The notes under the pieces: model-generated
Told to the model about the DNA's origin: nothing
Databases searched by the model: none
What the model saw: the letters and a program-made list of their open reading frames with translations, nothing else
Shown: one piece after another, positions 24,085 through 32,416 of the stretch
Layout of the letters: each line of letters begins with the position of its first letter
How positions within the stretch are numbered: position 1 is the stretch's first letter
NCBI GenBank assembly: GCA_910587145.1
Contig: CAJUMH010000011.1
Span: 1 to 64,000 of the forward strand
Direction of reading: 5' to 3'
Length of the DNA: 64,000 bases
Source: an uncultured Ruthenibacterium sp.
Lineage (GTDB): Bacteria > Bacillota > Clostridia > Oscillospirales > Ruminococcaceae
Program-made: the position numbers and the translations under genes

Positions 24085-26166
24085 ATGAAACAGGATCCCT
24101 TCCGATACATTTTCCGCTTCTGCTGCGATCCCGGCTTCAACGATGAGGCCGAGATCCCGGCGCTGCTGCGCTATGTGGACGAGGCGCGCATCGACGACGT
24201 GGCCGTGTTCGCCAACGTGGAGGAAATCAATACCGGCCATATGACGGCAAAAGAGCAGGACGTTTATCTCCTGATGATGCGGAGGATCGGCGCGCTGCTG
24301 GCCGAAAAGGGTGTGACGATGTCCGTCAACCAATGGCACAGTGTGATGCATGCCGACCTCGGCAAGAGCCTGCGCGACGACCAGCCGTTCCGCCGGATGG
24401 TGGATGCAAAGGGCAGCGAGGCCGCGCTGTGCGTCTGCCCGCTGTGCGGCGAGTGGCAGCGCTACATCGGGCAAATTTACGCACGGTATGCCGCGCTCGA
24501 ACCGTCCATCCTGTGGGTGGAGGACGATTTTCGTCTGCACAATCATGATCCGCTTCATTGGGGCGGCTGCTTTTGCAGCGAGCATATGCGGCGGTACAGC
24601 GCGCGGGCGGGCAAGCCGCTGACGCGGGAAGAATTTATCGCGGGCGTGCTGCGCCCCGGCCCGCCGCACCCCTACCGCAGGATCTGGCTGGACGTTTCCC
24701 GCGAGACGATGCTCGAGGCCGCCCGGGCCATTGCGAAGGCAGTGCGCACGGTTTCCGCGCGCCCAAAGGTGGGGCTGATGAGCTCGGCCCCGCATGTGCA
24801 CGCCGCCGAAGGACGCGACTGGCCCGCGCTGCTGCACACGCTGGCTGCCGGGCAGCCGCCGGTGGACCGCATCCACCTGCCGGGCTATCAGGAGCAGTCC
24901 CCCGCGCAGTATCTGCACGGCTTTAATATGGTATCGATGCTCACGCGCGCGATGCTCCCGCCGGAGACGGAGGTTTACCCGGAGCTGGAAAACTTCCCCT
25001 TCGGCCTTTATTCCAAATCGCGCCGGTTCACACGCTTTCAGCTTTTGAGCGCGCTGCCGCTGAACCTTGCGGGCATTACGCTCGATCTTTACGATCTGAA
25101 CGGCAACGGCATTGTCTGGGAGGAGGACTATCAGACCATGCTGCGCGAGACAAAGCCCTGCCTGAACGCGCTTGCCGAGACGGGCGTGTTCCGGGGCGAG
25201 CGCCTTGGCGTGCGCGTGCTGTACAGCCAGAACTCCTCTGATACGCTGCACACTGCGGCGGGCGCTTCGATGGAGGAGCTGTACCCGCACGAGGGCTTTT
25301 TCGCGGCGTTGCTGCCCGCGCTCGGTGTGCCATACGCGTACTGCGATACGGCCGAGCTCACCGGGCAGATCGTCGCCGCCGGCGGCCAGGTGCTGCGGAA
25401 CTGGAACGAGGCGGAGTTGGCGCGCCTGTTCCAAAACAATTTTGTCATTCTGAATGCCGATGCGCTGTGGACGCTGTGCGATATGGGGCTGGGGCATCTT
25501 GCGGGCGCAGAGCGCGTGCGCTGGCTGCGCCAGAACAGCGGCGCTTACGCCTACGAGCAGGTGACGAACGGCAGGCGCTACTGCGGGCGCGAAAACGCGC
25601 GCGCCTCGGCGGTAATCTCGTGCAGCGATGTGCTGGACGTAACCTATCTGCCCGGCGAGGACGTATGCGAATATACCGCGCTGTTCGATTCGTTCCGCCG
25701 CCGCGCGGCGTGCGGCCAGACGGTGGTGGGCGGGCGCGTGCTTATTTATCCGTTCGGCAATTTTGATGCCCCCACAGCGATGCCGCCGATGCTGCTGAAC
25801 GCGATGCGCGCGGCCGTGCTGCACGATGTGCTGCGCGCGGCCGGCGCGCCGTTTCCCCTTGTGCCGGACGCGCCGTATCTGGAGCCGTACTGCTTCGAGC
25901 AGAGCGGCGCGATGGCCGTGTATCTCGTCAACGGCAGTGCCGACAGCGTGCCTGCTGTGCGCTTGAGGATGCCCCGCACCCGCGCGGGCGCGCGGGCCGA
26001 GATATGGCGTTCGGACCGGGGCGCGCCGGAGTCCGTGCGCTGCAGCAGGGAAGGGGACGTGCTGACGCTGTGCGCGGGGCTCGGCGCGATGGAAACGCTT
26101 TTGGCACGCTTTCCCAACGAAAAAAATCAAAGCCCCTTGTTAGGAGGAACAGACAATGCAGGCTAA
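24085..26166 (+). CDS. Putative TIM-barrel glycoside hydrolase, family not assigned
   Basis: A 693-residue cytoplasmic protein I cannot place in a named family. The N-terminal half reads like a barrel: VAVFANVEEINTGH, ILWVEDDFRLHNHD near residue 150 with acidic residues, KVGLMSSAPHVHAAEG and a Pro-rich EVYPELENFPFG. A second alpha/beta region around residues 370-480 (FVILNADALWTLCDMGLGHL) recalls the beta-galactosidase trimerisation (GATase-like) domain of GH42 enzymes, and the C-terminus is a short beta-sandwich. A glycosidase role is inferred from this layout and the neighbours. It overlaps the next gene by 11 bases, so the two are translationally coupled. Confidence 0.6.
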   Translation: MKQDPFRYIFRFCCDPGFNDEAEIPALLRYVDEARIDDVAVFANVEEINTGHMTAKEQDVYLLMMRRIGALLAEKGVTMSVNQWHSVMHADLGKSLRDDQPFRRMVDAKGSEAALCVCPLCGEWQRYIGQIYARYAALEPSILWVEDDFRLHNHDPLHWGGCFCSEHMRRYSARAGKPLTREEFIAGVLRPGPPHPYRRIWLDVSRETMLEAARAIAKAVRTVSARPKVGLMSSAPHVHAAEGRDWPALLHTLAAGQPPVDRIHLPGYQEQSPAQYLHGFNMVSMLTRAMLPPETEVYPELENFPFGLYSKSRRFTRFQLLSALPLNLAGITLDLYDLNGNGIVWEEDYQTMLRETKPCLNALAETGVFRGERLGVRVLYSQNSSDTLHTAAGASMEELYPHEGFFAALLPALGVPYAYCDTAELTGQIVAAGGQVLRNWNEAELARLFQNNFVILNADALWTLCDMGLGHLAGAERVRWLRQNSGAYAYEQVTNGRRYCGRENARASAVISCSDVLDVTYLPGEDVCEYTALFDSFRRRAACGQTVVGGRVLIYPFGNFDAPTAMPPMLLNAMRAAVLHDVLRAAGAPFPLVPDAPYLEPYCFEQSGAMAVYLVNGSADSVPAVRLRMPRTRAGARAEIWRSDRGAPESVRCSREGDVLTLCAGLGAMETLLARFPNEKNQSPLLGGTDNAG

Positions 26167-27199
26167 GATCATCGACCGCAAATGGGTTGTGGAATGGTTC
26201 GACGAGCGCCAGTGCTACCATATGCCCAGCCTCACGCTGGCAGAAAACGGCAATCTGCTGGCTGTGTGGAACGGCGGTTTTTTGCAGTGGAACGGCGACC
26301 CGATGGGCCGCGACGCGCAGGACTGGGTGTCGGTGCTGGCGCCGGGCGCAAAGGAGTGGTCCAACCCGGACGCCGTGGGCTGTGACATCCGCTATTGCTG
26401 CCACGACCCCGTATTTCTCAAAAATCAAAAAGGAGAGATCATCCTCCTGTTCGCGAAATTCCTTGATACCGAGGTGAACTTCACCACCTGGTGCAACGGG
26501 CGCGACGAGCTTTGGCAGCGCAAGACAAAGGACGGCGGCCGCACGTGGGAGCCCGCGCGGCCTGCGGGCATCCAGAGCGGCCACGCTTCGAACGACAGCG
26601 TGCTTTTGGCGGACGGCACCATCGTGTTCGCCTCCACCTCCAGTGAGCTGGCGGATAAATATTTCGGCGCGGTGCGCATCTACCTTTCCCGTGACGACGG
26701 CGAAACCTGGGAAAAAGGCCCGATCCTCGCGGCAAACGACGGCAATCTTATCCGCGAGCCGGCGCTGTGCCTGCGCCCGGACGGCACGATCCGCATGTTC
26801 ACACGCACCTGCCCCGGCGATACCGGCTGGGGAGCGGGCGTGCGCTCGCTCGTCTCCTATACGGCCGAGAGCCGCGACGGCGGCAAAACGTGGACGCAGC
26901 CCGTGCCCACGTCGATTGTCAACAACGAATCGAAAATTGACGTTATCAGCTGGGACGACGACACCATTCTGATGGCCTACAACGATACACCCGTGGCCGA
27001 TTGGCACGAGCGCAGCCCGCTGACGCTTGCCTGTTCCCGGGACGAGGGCAAAACCTGGACAAACCTGCTTGAGCTTGCCGCCGCGCCGGGCAACAAATGC
27101 CAGCCCGCCATGTGCAGGGACGCAGAGGGGCGGCTGAACGTGATCTATATGCACCGCCATACCGCCATTGAGCATCTTGTGATCGAGATCACGGATTGA
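26156..27199 (+). CDS. Sialidase/neuraminidase-family six-blade propeller protein
   Basis: A 347-residue protein with four Asp-boxes at regular spacing: TKDGGRTWEP (about 123), SRDDGETWEK (178), SRDGGKTWTQ (239) and SRDEGKTWTN (294). That is the classic sialidase beta-propeller pattern and about the length of a bare catalytic domain. It lacks a signal peptide. The ATG at 26156 lies inside the end of the preceding gene, with TTAGGAGGA as ribosome site. It is the second propeller gene of the operon and unlike the first in length and repeat count. Related cytoplasmic proteins include exo-alpha-sialidases and uncharacterised glycan enzymes; its linkage specificity is unknown. Confidence 0.82.
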   Translation: MQAKIIDRKWVVEWFDERQCYHMPSLTLAENGNLLAVWNGGFLQWNGDPMGRDAQDWVSVLAPGAKEWSNPDAVGCDIRYCCHDPVFLKNQKGEIILLFAKFLDTEVNFTTWCNGRDELWQRKTKDGGRTWEPARPAGIQSGHASNDSVLLADGTIVFASTSSELADKYFGAVRIYLSRDDGETWEKGPILAANDGNLIREPALCLRPDGTIRMFTRTCPGDTGWGAGVRSLVSYTAESRDGGKTWTQPVPTSIVNNESKIDVISWDDDTILMAYNDTPVADWHERSPLTLACSRDEGKTWTNLLELAAAPGNKCQPAMCRDAEGRLNVIYMHRHTAIEHLVIEITD

Positions 27200-27254
27200 T
27201 GCGGCGCGCCGCCGCGCTGCGCGGCGAAAATCGATCCTGAAAGGAGCGGCTGCT

Positions 27255-28967
27255 ATGCCGGGCTATGAGTTTTTTCTCGCCTCGTCTCTCGAGAAGGTGT
27301 TTCCCATGCGGCGGCCCGCCGCAATGGCCGAGGGGGAGCGGCTTTCCGTATGGCCGGGCGCACGCTGTGCGGTGCAGCTGGTGTATACCGCGCAAAACGG
27401 CGCGCCCGGCATGCCGGTGCAGCGTTTTGCCGTTTCGGTGCAGGGCGCGCCCGTGCGGGCGGTGCTGCGCAGCGTGGAGCTGATACCGTCCGATTTTCCG
27501 TGCTATGAGAATTCCGACGAGCATTATCTAACGCGTGAGCCGGGGCTCTTTCCCGATCTGCTTGCGCCGCTGGAGCAGCCGCTGGTAATGCCGCTGCCGC
27601 GCCAGTACCGCGCGGTATGGCTGAGCTGGACGCTGCCGGAAAACGCCGCGCCCGGCACGTACCATGTTGTGGTGGAGGCGCGCGCGCTTTCGCGCGAGAC
27701 GCAGCCCAACGGTGAGGTGCACGAGGAGGTGGCTGCCGCCGGCCTTGCGTTTGCGTGCCGCTTTACGCTCTGCGTCGGCGCGGCGCCGCTGCCCGCGCAG
27801 ACGCTGCTCCACACGGAATGGTTCCACACCGATTGCCTTGCGCAGTATTACGGCGTACCGGTGTTCGGCGAGGAATATTGGCGCATTACAGAAAATTTTA
27901 TCCGCGCGGCGGGCCGGGAGCACGGAATCAATATGCTGCTCACGCCGGTGTTCACGCCGCCGCTGGATACGCCGGTGGGCGGTGAGCGCCCAACCGTGCA
28001 GCTTGTCGGCGTGCGGCGCAACGCGGGAGTGTATTCGTTCGACTTCACGCGCCTTGCGCGCTGGACGGAGCTGTGCCGCCGGTATGGGGTGGACTATCTG
28101 GAGATGCCGCATCTCTTCACACAGTGGGGCGCCGCCGCCACGCCAAAGATCGTTGCGGCGGAGGACGGCGTGCAAAAACGCATTTTCGGCTGGGATGTTC
28201 CCGCGCACAGCGGCGAATACCGCGCGTTCCTGCGCGCGTTTTTGCCTGCGCTGCGCGCAGAGCTGGCGCGCCTTGGCTATGACGACGCGCATGTATATTA
28301 TCATATTTCCGACGAGCCCTCTGCCGGACAGGCGGACGCCTACCGCGCGGCGCGCGCGCAGGCCGCCGATCTGCTGGAGGGCTGCCATGTGGCCGACGCA
28401 TTGAGCAGCCTTACATTTTACCGCCAGGGCCTTGTGTCCACGCCCATCTGCGCGAACGACCATATCCAGCCGTTTTTGGAGGAAAAGGTTCCCGGCCTCT
28501 GGGTGTATTACTGCTGCGCGCAGGGCAACCTTGTGCCGAACCGCTTTTTTGCGATGGAAAGCGCGCGCAGCCGTGTGATGGGCGTATTGATGTACCTGTA
28601 TCGGATCGAGGGCTTTCTGCACTGGGGGTATAATTTTTACAACGCAAAATTTTCGCTGCGGCCGATCGACCCCTTCCGCGTGACCCATGCGGACTACGGC
28701 TTCCCCTCCGGCGATGCGTTTCTGGTGTATCCGGGCGCAGACGGAACGCCGCTTTCCTCCGTTCGCGCCGAGGTGCAAAGCGACGCGCTGCTCGATCTGC
28801 GGGCGCTGCAGGAGCTGGAGCGGCTGGCAGGCCGCGCGTTCACCGAAGCGCTCGTCTACGAAAACGCGCCCATGCGCCCCATCACATTTTTTGAGTATCC
28901 GCGCGATGCGGCCTACCTGCTGGCGCTGCGCGAGCGCGTGGCCGACGAGCTGGAAAAACGGATGTAA
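27255..28967 (+). CDS. GH123/DUF4091-type glycoside hydrolase
   Basis: A 570-residue protein with an N-terminal beta-sandwich region and a barrel that contains YYHISDEPSAG near residue 350. In GH123 beta-N-acetylgalactosaminidases an adjacent Asp-Glu pair of this kind drives substrate-assisted hydrolysis of 2-acetamido sugars. Further DUF4091 features are GLWVYYCCAQGN and FLHWGYNFYNAKFS with the end segment SGDAFLVYPG. No signal peptide is present. AAAGGAG precedes the ATG. It points to GalNAc or GlcNAc in the imported glycan. Other DUF4091 proteins have no known activity, so the substrate remains an inference. Confidence 0.8.
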   Translation: MPGYEFFLASSLEKVFPMRRPAAMAEGERLSVWPGARCAVQLVYTAQNGAPGMPVQRFAVSVQGAPVRAVLRSVELIPSDFPCYENSDEHYLTREPGLFPDLLAPLEQPLVMPLPRQYRAVWLSWTLPENAAPGTYHVVVEARALSRETQPNGEVHEEVAAAGLAFACRFTLCVGAAPLPAQTLLHTEWFHTDCLAQYYGVPVFGEEYWRITENFIRAAGREHGINMLLTPVFTPPLDTPVGGERPTVQLVGVRRNAGVYSFDFTRLARWTELCRRYGVDYLEMPHLFTQWGAAATPKIVAAEDGVQKRIFGWDVPAHSGEYRAFLRAFLPALRAELARLGYDDAHVYYHISDEPSAGQADAYRAARAQAADLLEGCHVADALSSLTFYRQGLVSTPICANDHIQPFLEEKVPGLWVYYCCAQGNLVPNRFFAMESARSRVMGVLMYLYRIEGFLHWGYNFYNAKFSLRPIDPFRVTHADYGFPSGDAFLVYPGADGTPLSSVRAEVQSDALLDLRALQELERLAGRAFTEALVYENAPMRPITFFEYPRDAAYLLALRERVADELEKRM

Positions 28968-29002
28968 GAAACGGCATTTCGCCTCGGCCCAAGCGGCGCA
29001 GG

Positions 29003-29063
29003 GGGCAAAACGCCGAAACCGGGCGAAATATCGAATTCAGGCAAAACGCCGAAACCGGGCGAA
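29003..29063. repeat. 25-base direct repeat, two copies at 36-base period
   Basis: The 25-base units begin GGCAAAACGCCGAAACC and lie at 29003-29027 and 29039-29063. A partial third unit follows. It lies between the GH123-like gene and the glycerate kinase gene and has no coding role that I can see. It may be replication slippage or a repeated protein-binding site. Confidence 0.6.
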
Positions 29064-29147
29064 ACGCCGGATCCAAAACGGATTGCATGCTTAAAAAAGC
29101 AGCGGCGGAGAGCTGTTTTGCCGCCGCGTCGGGAAAGGGGAAGAAGC

Positions 29148-30383
29148 ATGAAGAATCTGCTGCGCCGGGACGCCGATTCCGTAATTGAGGCCGGCATCCG
29201 CGCGGTACTGCCGGATGCGGCGGTCGTCCGTGCGCTGCGGGAATTTCGCCCCGGCAGGGGGCGAACGCTGCTGGTGGCGGTGGGCAAGGCAGGCTGGCGA
29301 ATGGCAGCCGCCGCAAGAAATGCGCTGAGCAGCATCGACGGCGGGATCGTCATTACCAAATATGGGCATATCGAGCGTCCGCTGCCCGGCATCGAATGCT
29401 GCGAAGCGGGGCATCCCGTACCGGACGAAAACGGCTTTGCCGCCACGGCGCGGGCTTTAAAGCTGGTGCGGGACCTTACCAAGGAGGATTCGGTGCTGTT
29501 TTTGCTCTCGGGGGGCGGCAGCGCGTTGTTTGAGGCCCCGCTCATTCCGGAGCGGGAACTGCAGCGGATCACACGGCAGCTTTTGTCCTGCGGCGCCGAT
29601 ATCGTGGAGATCAACACGGTTCGCAAGCGGCTCTCCGGGGTGAAGGGCGGACGATTCGCCCATGCGTGCGCACCCGCCCGGGTGTACAGCATTGTGCTAA
29701 GCGATATTTTGGGCGACCCGCTGGAAATGATCGCTTCCGGGCCCTGCAGCCCCGATTCCTCCACCTGCGCGCAGGCGCTGGCCATTGCCGAAAAATACGG
29801 GCTCGAGCTGTCACAGCAAGCGCAAAAGCTGCTGCATCTTGAAACGCCGAAGGCACTGGGGAACGTTCAGGCAAGCATTACGGGCAGTGTGCGGGAACTT
29901 TGCGCTGCTGCGGCAAACCGATGCCGCGCCCTTGGCTACGAGCCGATACTGCTGACAGACAGGCTCTGCTGCGAGGCGCGGGCAGCAGGCAGCATGCTGG
30001 CCGGCATGCTGCAAACCCATGCGGAAGAGCGGCGCAGCCTTGCGTTTATCGCGGGGGGCGAAACCGTTGTGCGGCTGACAGGCCAGGGCCTTGGCGGACG
30101 GAATCAGGAGCTTGCGCTTGCCGCTGCGGCGGGAATAGCCGGGCTGGACGGCGCGGCGGTGTTTTCGGTGGGCTCGGACGGAACCGACGGCCCTACCGAC
30201 GCGGCCGGCGGATATGTGGACGGCGACACGGCTGCGGCGCTGGCGGCAAAGGGGATCGATCCGGACAGGGCCTTGGCGCAGAACGATGCGTATCATGCTT
30301 TGGACGCGGTGGGAGGACTTATCCGCACAGGCCCCACCGGAACCAATGTAAATGACGTTGCCGTGGCGCTGCTGCGCCGATGA
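29148..30383 (+). CDS. Glycerate 2-kinase (MOFRL family)
   Basis: A 411-residue kinase of the GckA/TtuD type, which makes 2-phosphoglycerate from D-glycerate and ATP. Visible are VAVGKAGWRMA, LLSGGGSALFEAP, EINTVRKRLSGVKGGRFA and ILGDPLEMIASGPC in the N-terminal DUF4147 domain, and AFIAGGETVVRLTGQGLGGRNQE and SVGSDGTDGPTDAAGG in the MOFRL domain. The length is normal. I chose ATG 29148 behind GAAAGGGG. It ends the island and connects to the aldolase plus 2-hydroxyacid dehydrogenase at its other end, which could supply glycerate. Confidence 0.93.
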   Translation: MKNLLRRDADSVIEAGIRAVLPDAAVVRALREFRPGRGRTLLVAVGKAGWRMAAAARNALSSIDGGIVITKYGHIERPLPGIECCEAGHPVPDENGFAATARALKLVRDLTKEDSVLFLLSGGGSALFEAPLIPERELQRITRQLLSCGADIVEINTVRKRLSGVKGGRFAHACAPARVYSIVLSDILGDPLEMIASGPCSPDSSTCAQALAIAEKYGLELSQQAQKLLHLETPKALGNVQASITGSVRELCAAAANRCRALGYEPILLTDRLCCEARAAGSMLAGMLQTHAEERRSLAFIAGGETVVRLTGQGLGGRNQELALAAAAGIAGLDGAAVFSVGSDGTDGPTDAAGGYVDGDTAAALAAKGIDPDRALAQNDAYHALDAVGGLIRTGPTGTNVNDVAVALLRR

Positions 30384-30564
30384 GTGCGCCGCGCGTTTTT
30401 ACACACCGCGTATTTTTATGCAGAACGCCCGCATGGGAAAACGGCGGAGCATCGGCCTTGCTTTGCCCGGCAAACGACCGGCAAATGATATAAATTCCGG
30501 TTTTATCCGAAAGGGGTTTAAACGGGATTTAACATATTCCGGCTTTTTTGCCTGCTTAAAAAAT

Positions 30565-30596
30565 CGGCAGCCTCACAAGGAGGCTGCCGTGTTGTT
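30565..30596. terminator. Bidirectional terminator overlapping the protease stop
   Basis: CGGCAGCCTC (30565-30574) and GAGGCTGCCG (30580-30589) form a perfect 10-bp stem. On the minus strand it is followed by ATTTTTT and on the plus strand by TGTTGTTTT. The minus-strand gene's stop codon lies in the loop-side half of the stem. Confidence 0.88.
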
Positions 30597-31775
30597 TTCC
30601 GCGTATTTTTTTGCCGCAAGGGCCATCAGCTCGCGCTCGCTTTGCACCTCGCAGGGGTAGGGGTGCTTTGCCGCGCGCGCATCGAACTGCGCGGCAAGCT
30701 TTTGGGCCTGCTGCGGGTTTTTCTCCCGCAGCAGCGCCAGTGCGTATTCGGTGCGCAGTACGCCGGGGTTCTGCCGCATTTTTTTCATCAGCAGACGCTG
30801 CCGCTTTGTCAGCAGGCGCTCGGCGGTTTCGGCATCATCCAGCAGCAGCGCGCAAAAAATTCTGTCGCCCGCCAGCAGATACCGGTGCACGCCCGCCATC
30901 GCGGTGTCTGCCGCAAACAGGCGGTCGATCAGCGCCGCCGCGCCCGCAATGTCGTGCGCGTCCAGCAGGCGGTTTGCGCGGAATACCGCCAGCGCAACGA
31001 TCATATAATTGCTCCACTCGGCCTCATCCGGCAGGCTGAACCACGCCTCGGGCATCTCCTGCAAACGCGCGCCGCGCGCCATTTGCGCGTTGATTGCCAG
31101 CTGCAGCCACGCGGCGCGCCGCGCGGCCGGGCTTTTGGCAATCGACGCTGTGTTTTTGCCGTCGTTGTCGAGCATCTCCGTGCGCATAGGGACGCCGTTG
31201 AGCGCGGCGAAGACAAGGCCCAGCAGCGAGAGCAGCAGAAAAAAGAACGACAGCGCGGGAACGCCCTGCGCGGGCAGCACCAGCGCGCCGAACAGCAGCG
31301 CCGAAAGCAGGTTCAAAAGCACGCCGCCCAGATTGTACAGAACAAACGGGATCTCCTCCGGCGCGCGGCCGGGCGGCGGAGCCATCAGGCACTGGCCGCC
31401 CATGCCCGCAACGGAAAGCAGCCGCAGCCGCAGCCGCCCGTCTGTGCGCACCAGCATCACGCCGCCGACGGTGAACGAGCAAAAGCGATAGCCTGCCGCA
31501 AGGCCGAAAATCAGGTGCCCGGCCTCGTGCAGAACGATCTGCGCCAGCATTGCCAGCCAGAGCAGAACGAAAAGCCCGGCGAGGAACAGCAGAAAGCCGC
31601 CGGGAGACCCCCCTACGGACGGGAGCGGCGTTCCGGACGCGGCCATCCCCATCCCCAGAAAAACCCCCAGTACCGCGCCAAGCCCGAGGGCCAGTATGCG
31701 TTGCAGCAGAGCACGCCCTTTGCCGCGCGCGGATGTTTTGTTTCGATCCTCGGAAAACGCAGGAAGCTGATCCAT
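30573..31775 (-). CDS. M50-family membrane metalloprotease with helical C-terminal domain
   Basis: A 400-residue membrane protein. Residues about 25-80 hold two hydrophobic spans; QIVLHEAGHLIFGLAAG gives the zinc motif HExxH (H83, E84, H87). A later span carries LYNLGGVLLNLLSALLFG, the conserved NxGG-type element of site-2 proteases. After the last span, residues about 215-400 are soluble and helical with repeating Ala/Leu patterns that look TPR-like. Site-2 proteases cut membrane anchors in regulated proteolysis; here no PDZ domain or anti-sigma factor is visible. The third zinc ligand (Asp) cannot be assigned with confidence. Substrate unknown. Confidence 0.78.
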   Translation of the reverse strand: MDQLPAFSEDRNKTSARGKGRALLQRILALGLGAVLGVFLGMGMAASGTPLPSVGGSPGGFLLFLAGLFVLLWLAMLAQIVLHEAGHLIFGLAAGYRFCSFTVGGVMLVRTDGRLRLRLLSVAGMGGQCLMAPPPGRAPEEIPFVLYNLGGVLLNLLSALLFGALVLPAQGVPALSFFFLLLSLLGLVFAALNGVPMRTEMLDNDGKNTASIAKSPAARRAAWLQLAINAQMARGARLQEMPEAWFSLPDEAEWSNYMIVALAVFRANRLLDAHDIAGAAALIDRLFAADTAMAGVHRYLLAGDRIFCALLLDDAETAERLLTKRQRLLMKKMRQNPGVLRTEYALALLREKNPQQAQKLAAQFDARAAKHPYPCEVQSERELMALAAKKYAENNTAASL

Positions 31776-31811
31776 AGAAATTGCCGATCCTTTCTCGATT
31801 TGTAAAGCATC

Positions 31812-32002
31812 TCCTGCAATTTTGTCTGAGGAACCGCTGAATCAATCGCCGGGCACATCTCGGCGGCATCCCTTCCGCCCGTTTTTGCCCCAAAATCTTG
31901 AAGTACACAAAGCATTCCTGCGATTTTGGGGCTGCGGCAGGCAAAAAAACCGCTCGCCGGCCTGCCCCGCCGATTGCATCAGCGCTTGCCGAAATTGCAG
32001 GA
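31812..32002. repeat. 190-nt multi-stem palindromic element
   Basis: Nested inverted repeats fold this intergenic stretch into a cloverleaf-like structure. The outer arms TCCTGCAATTT (31812-31822) and 31992-32002 are perfect. The second arms at 31835-31855 and 31963-31984 match with two mismatches and one extra base. The inner hairpin has 11-bp arms GCCCCAAAATC (31887-31897) and 31922-31932. Two side hairpins sit at 31862-31879 and 31936-31966. There is no open frame of note. It may be a non-autonomous palindromic repeat (MITE/REP-like) or a structured RNA. Confidence 0.65.
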
Positions 32003-32062
32003 TCAAACAGGACAGCCTGAAAGAGGCCTGTCAGGATAAAGCGCTTTTGCGGCCTGCACGCT

Positions 32063-32413
32063 TTACCGCGCGGGCAGATCGCGCGTGACAACTACGTCCA
32101 CGCCCGTGCCGCACACATCGGCCGCAGCCGTATCGCCGCGCCGCACGGGCGCCTGCAGGCAAACGGCGCTCAGCGCGCGCATTACATCGGCCATTTTTTC
32201 TTTGGGCACGCTGCCCGCCGTTTTCACCGGGCAGCGCGCGATGGGCGCGCCCTCAATTTTTACGGTGCTCGTCACCACGCGCACCGGGTGCGTCAGCTCG
32301 TTTTTGCCGTATTCGGCACCGCGGGGGCAGCCGTTGCCCGTTACGGCGAGCGTTGCCTCGTTTACGGTTAGCCTGCAGCCCTTCGGGCATACAATACAGA
32401 TGATATTTGCCAT
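32063..32413 (-). CDS. DUF1667 protein, partner of GlpA-like dehydrogenase
   Basis: A 116-residue protein starting IICIVCPKGCRLTV, with further Cys at NGCPRGAEYG and RCPVKTAG. The Cys pattern and length are those of DUF1667, a small probable iron-sulfur protein. It is regularly encoded last in clostridial trios with a GlpA-like flavoprotein and an NAD(FAD) oxidoreductase. The ATG lies 3 bases after the preceding stop and is preceded by GGAGG. It probably serves as the small electron-transfer subunit (inference). Confidence 0.88.
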   Translation of the reverse strand: MANIICIVCPKGCRLTVNEATLAVTGNGCPRGAEYGKNELTHPVRVVTSTVKIEGAPIARCPVKTAGSVPKEKMADVMRALSAVCLQAPVRRGDTAAADVCGTGVDVVVTRDLPAR

Positions 32414-32416
32414 CGC

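Noticed and set aside
23878-26130. A 750-codon open frame on the minus strand
   Set aside because: It is antisense to the esterase and glycosidase-like genes. The composition is Arg/His/Ala-rich with no recognisable domain, so it is a shadow of the coding strand.
29003-29063. Two 25-base repeats with a 36-base period as a CRISPR array
   Set aside because: Only two full copies, an 11-base spacer and no cas genes nearby. A CRISPR array needs spacers of about 30 bases and more repeats.
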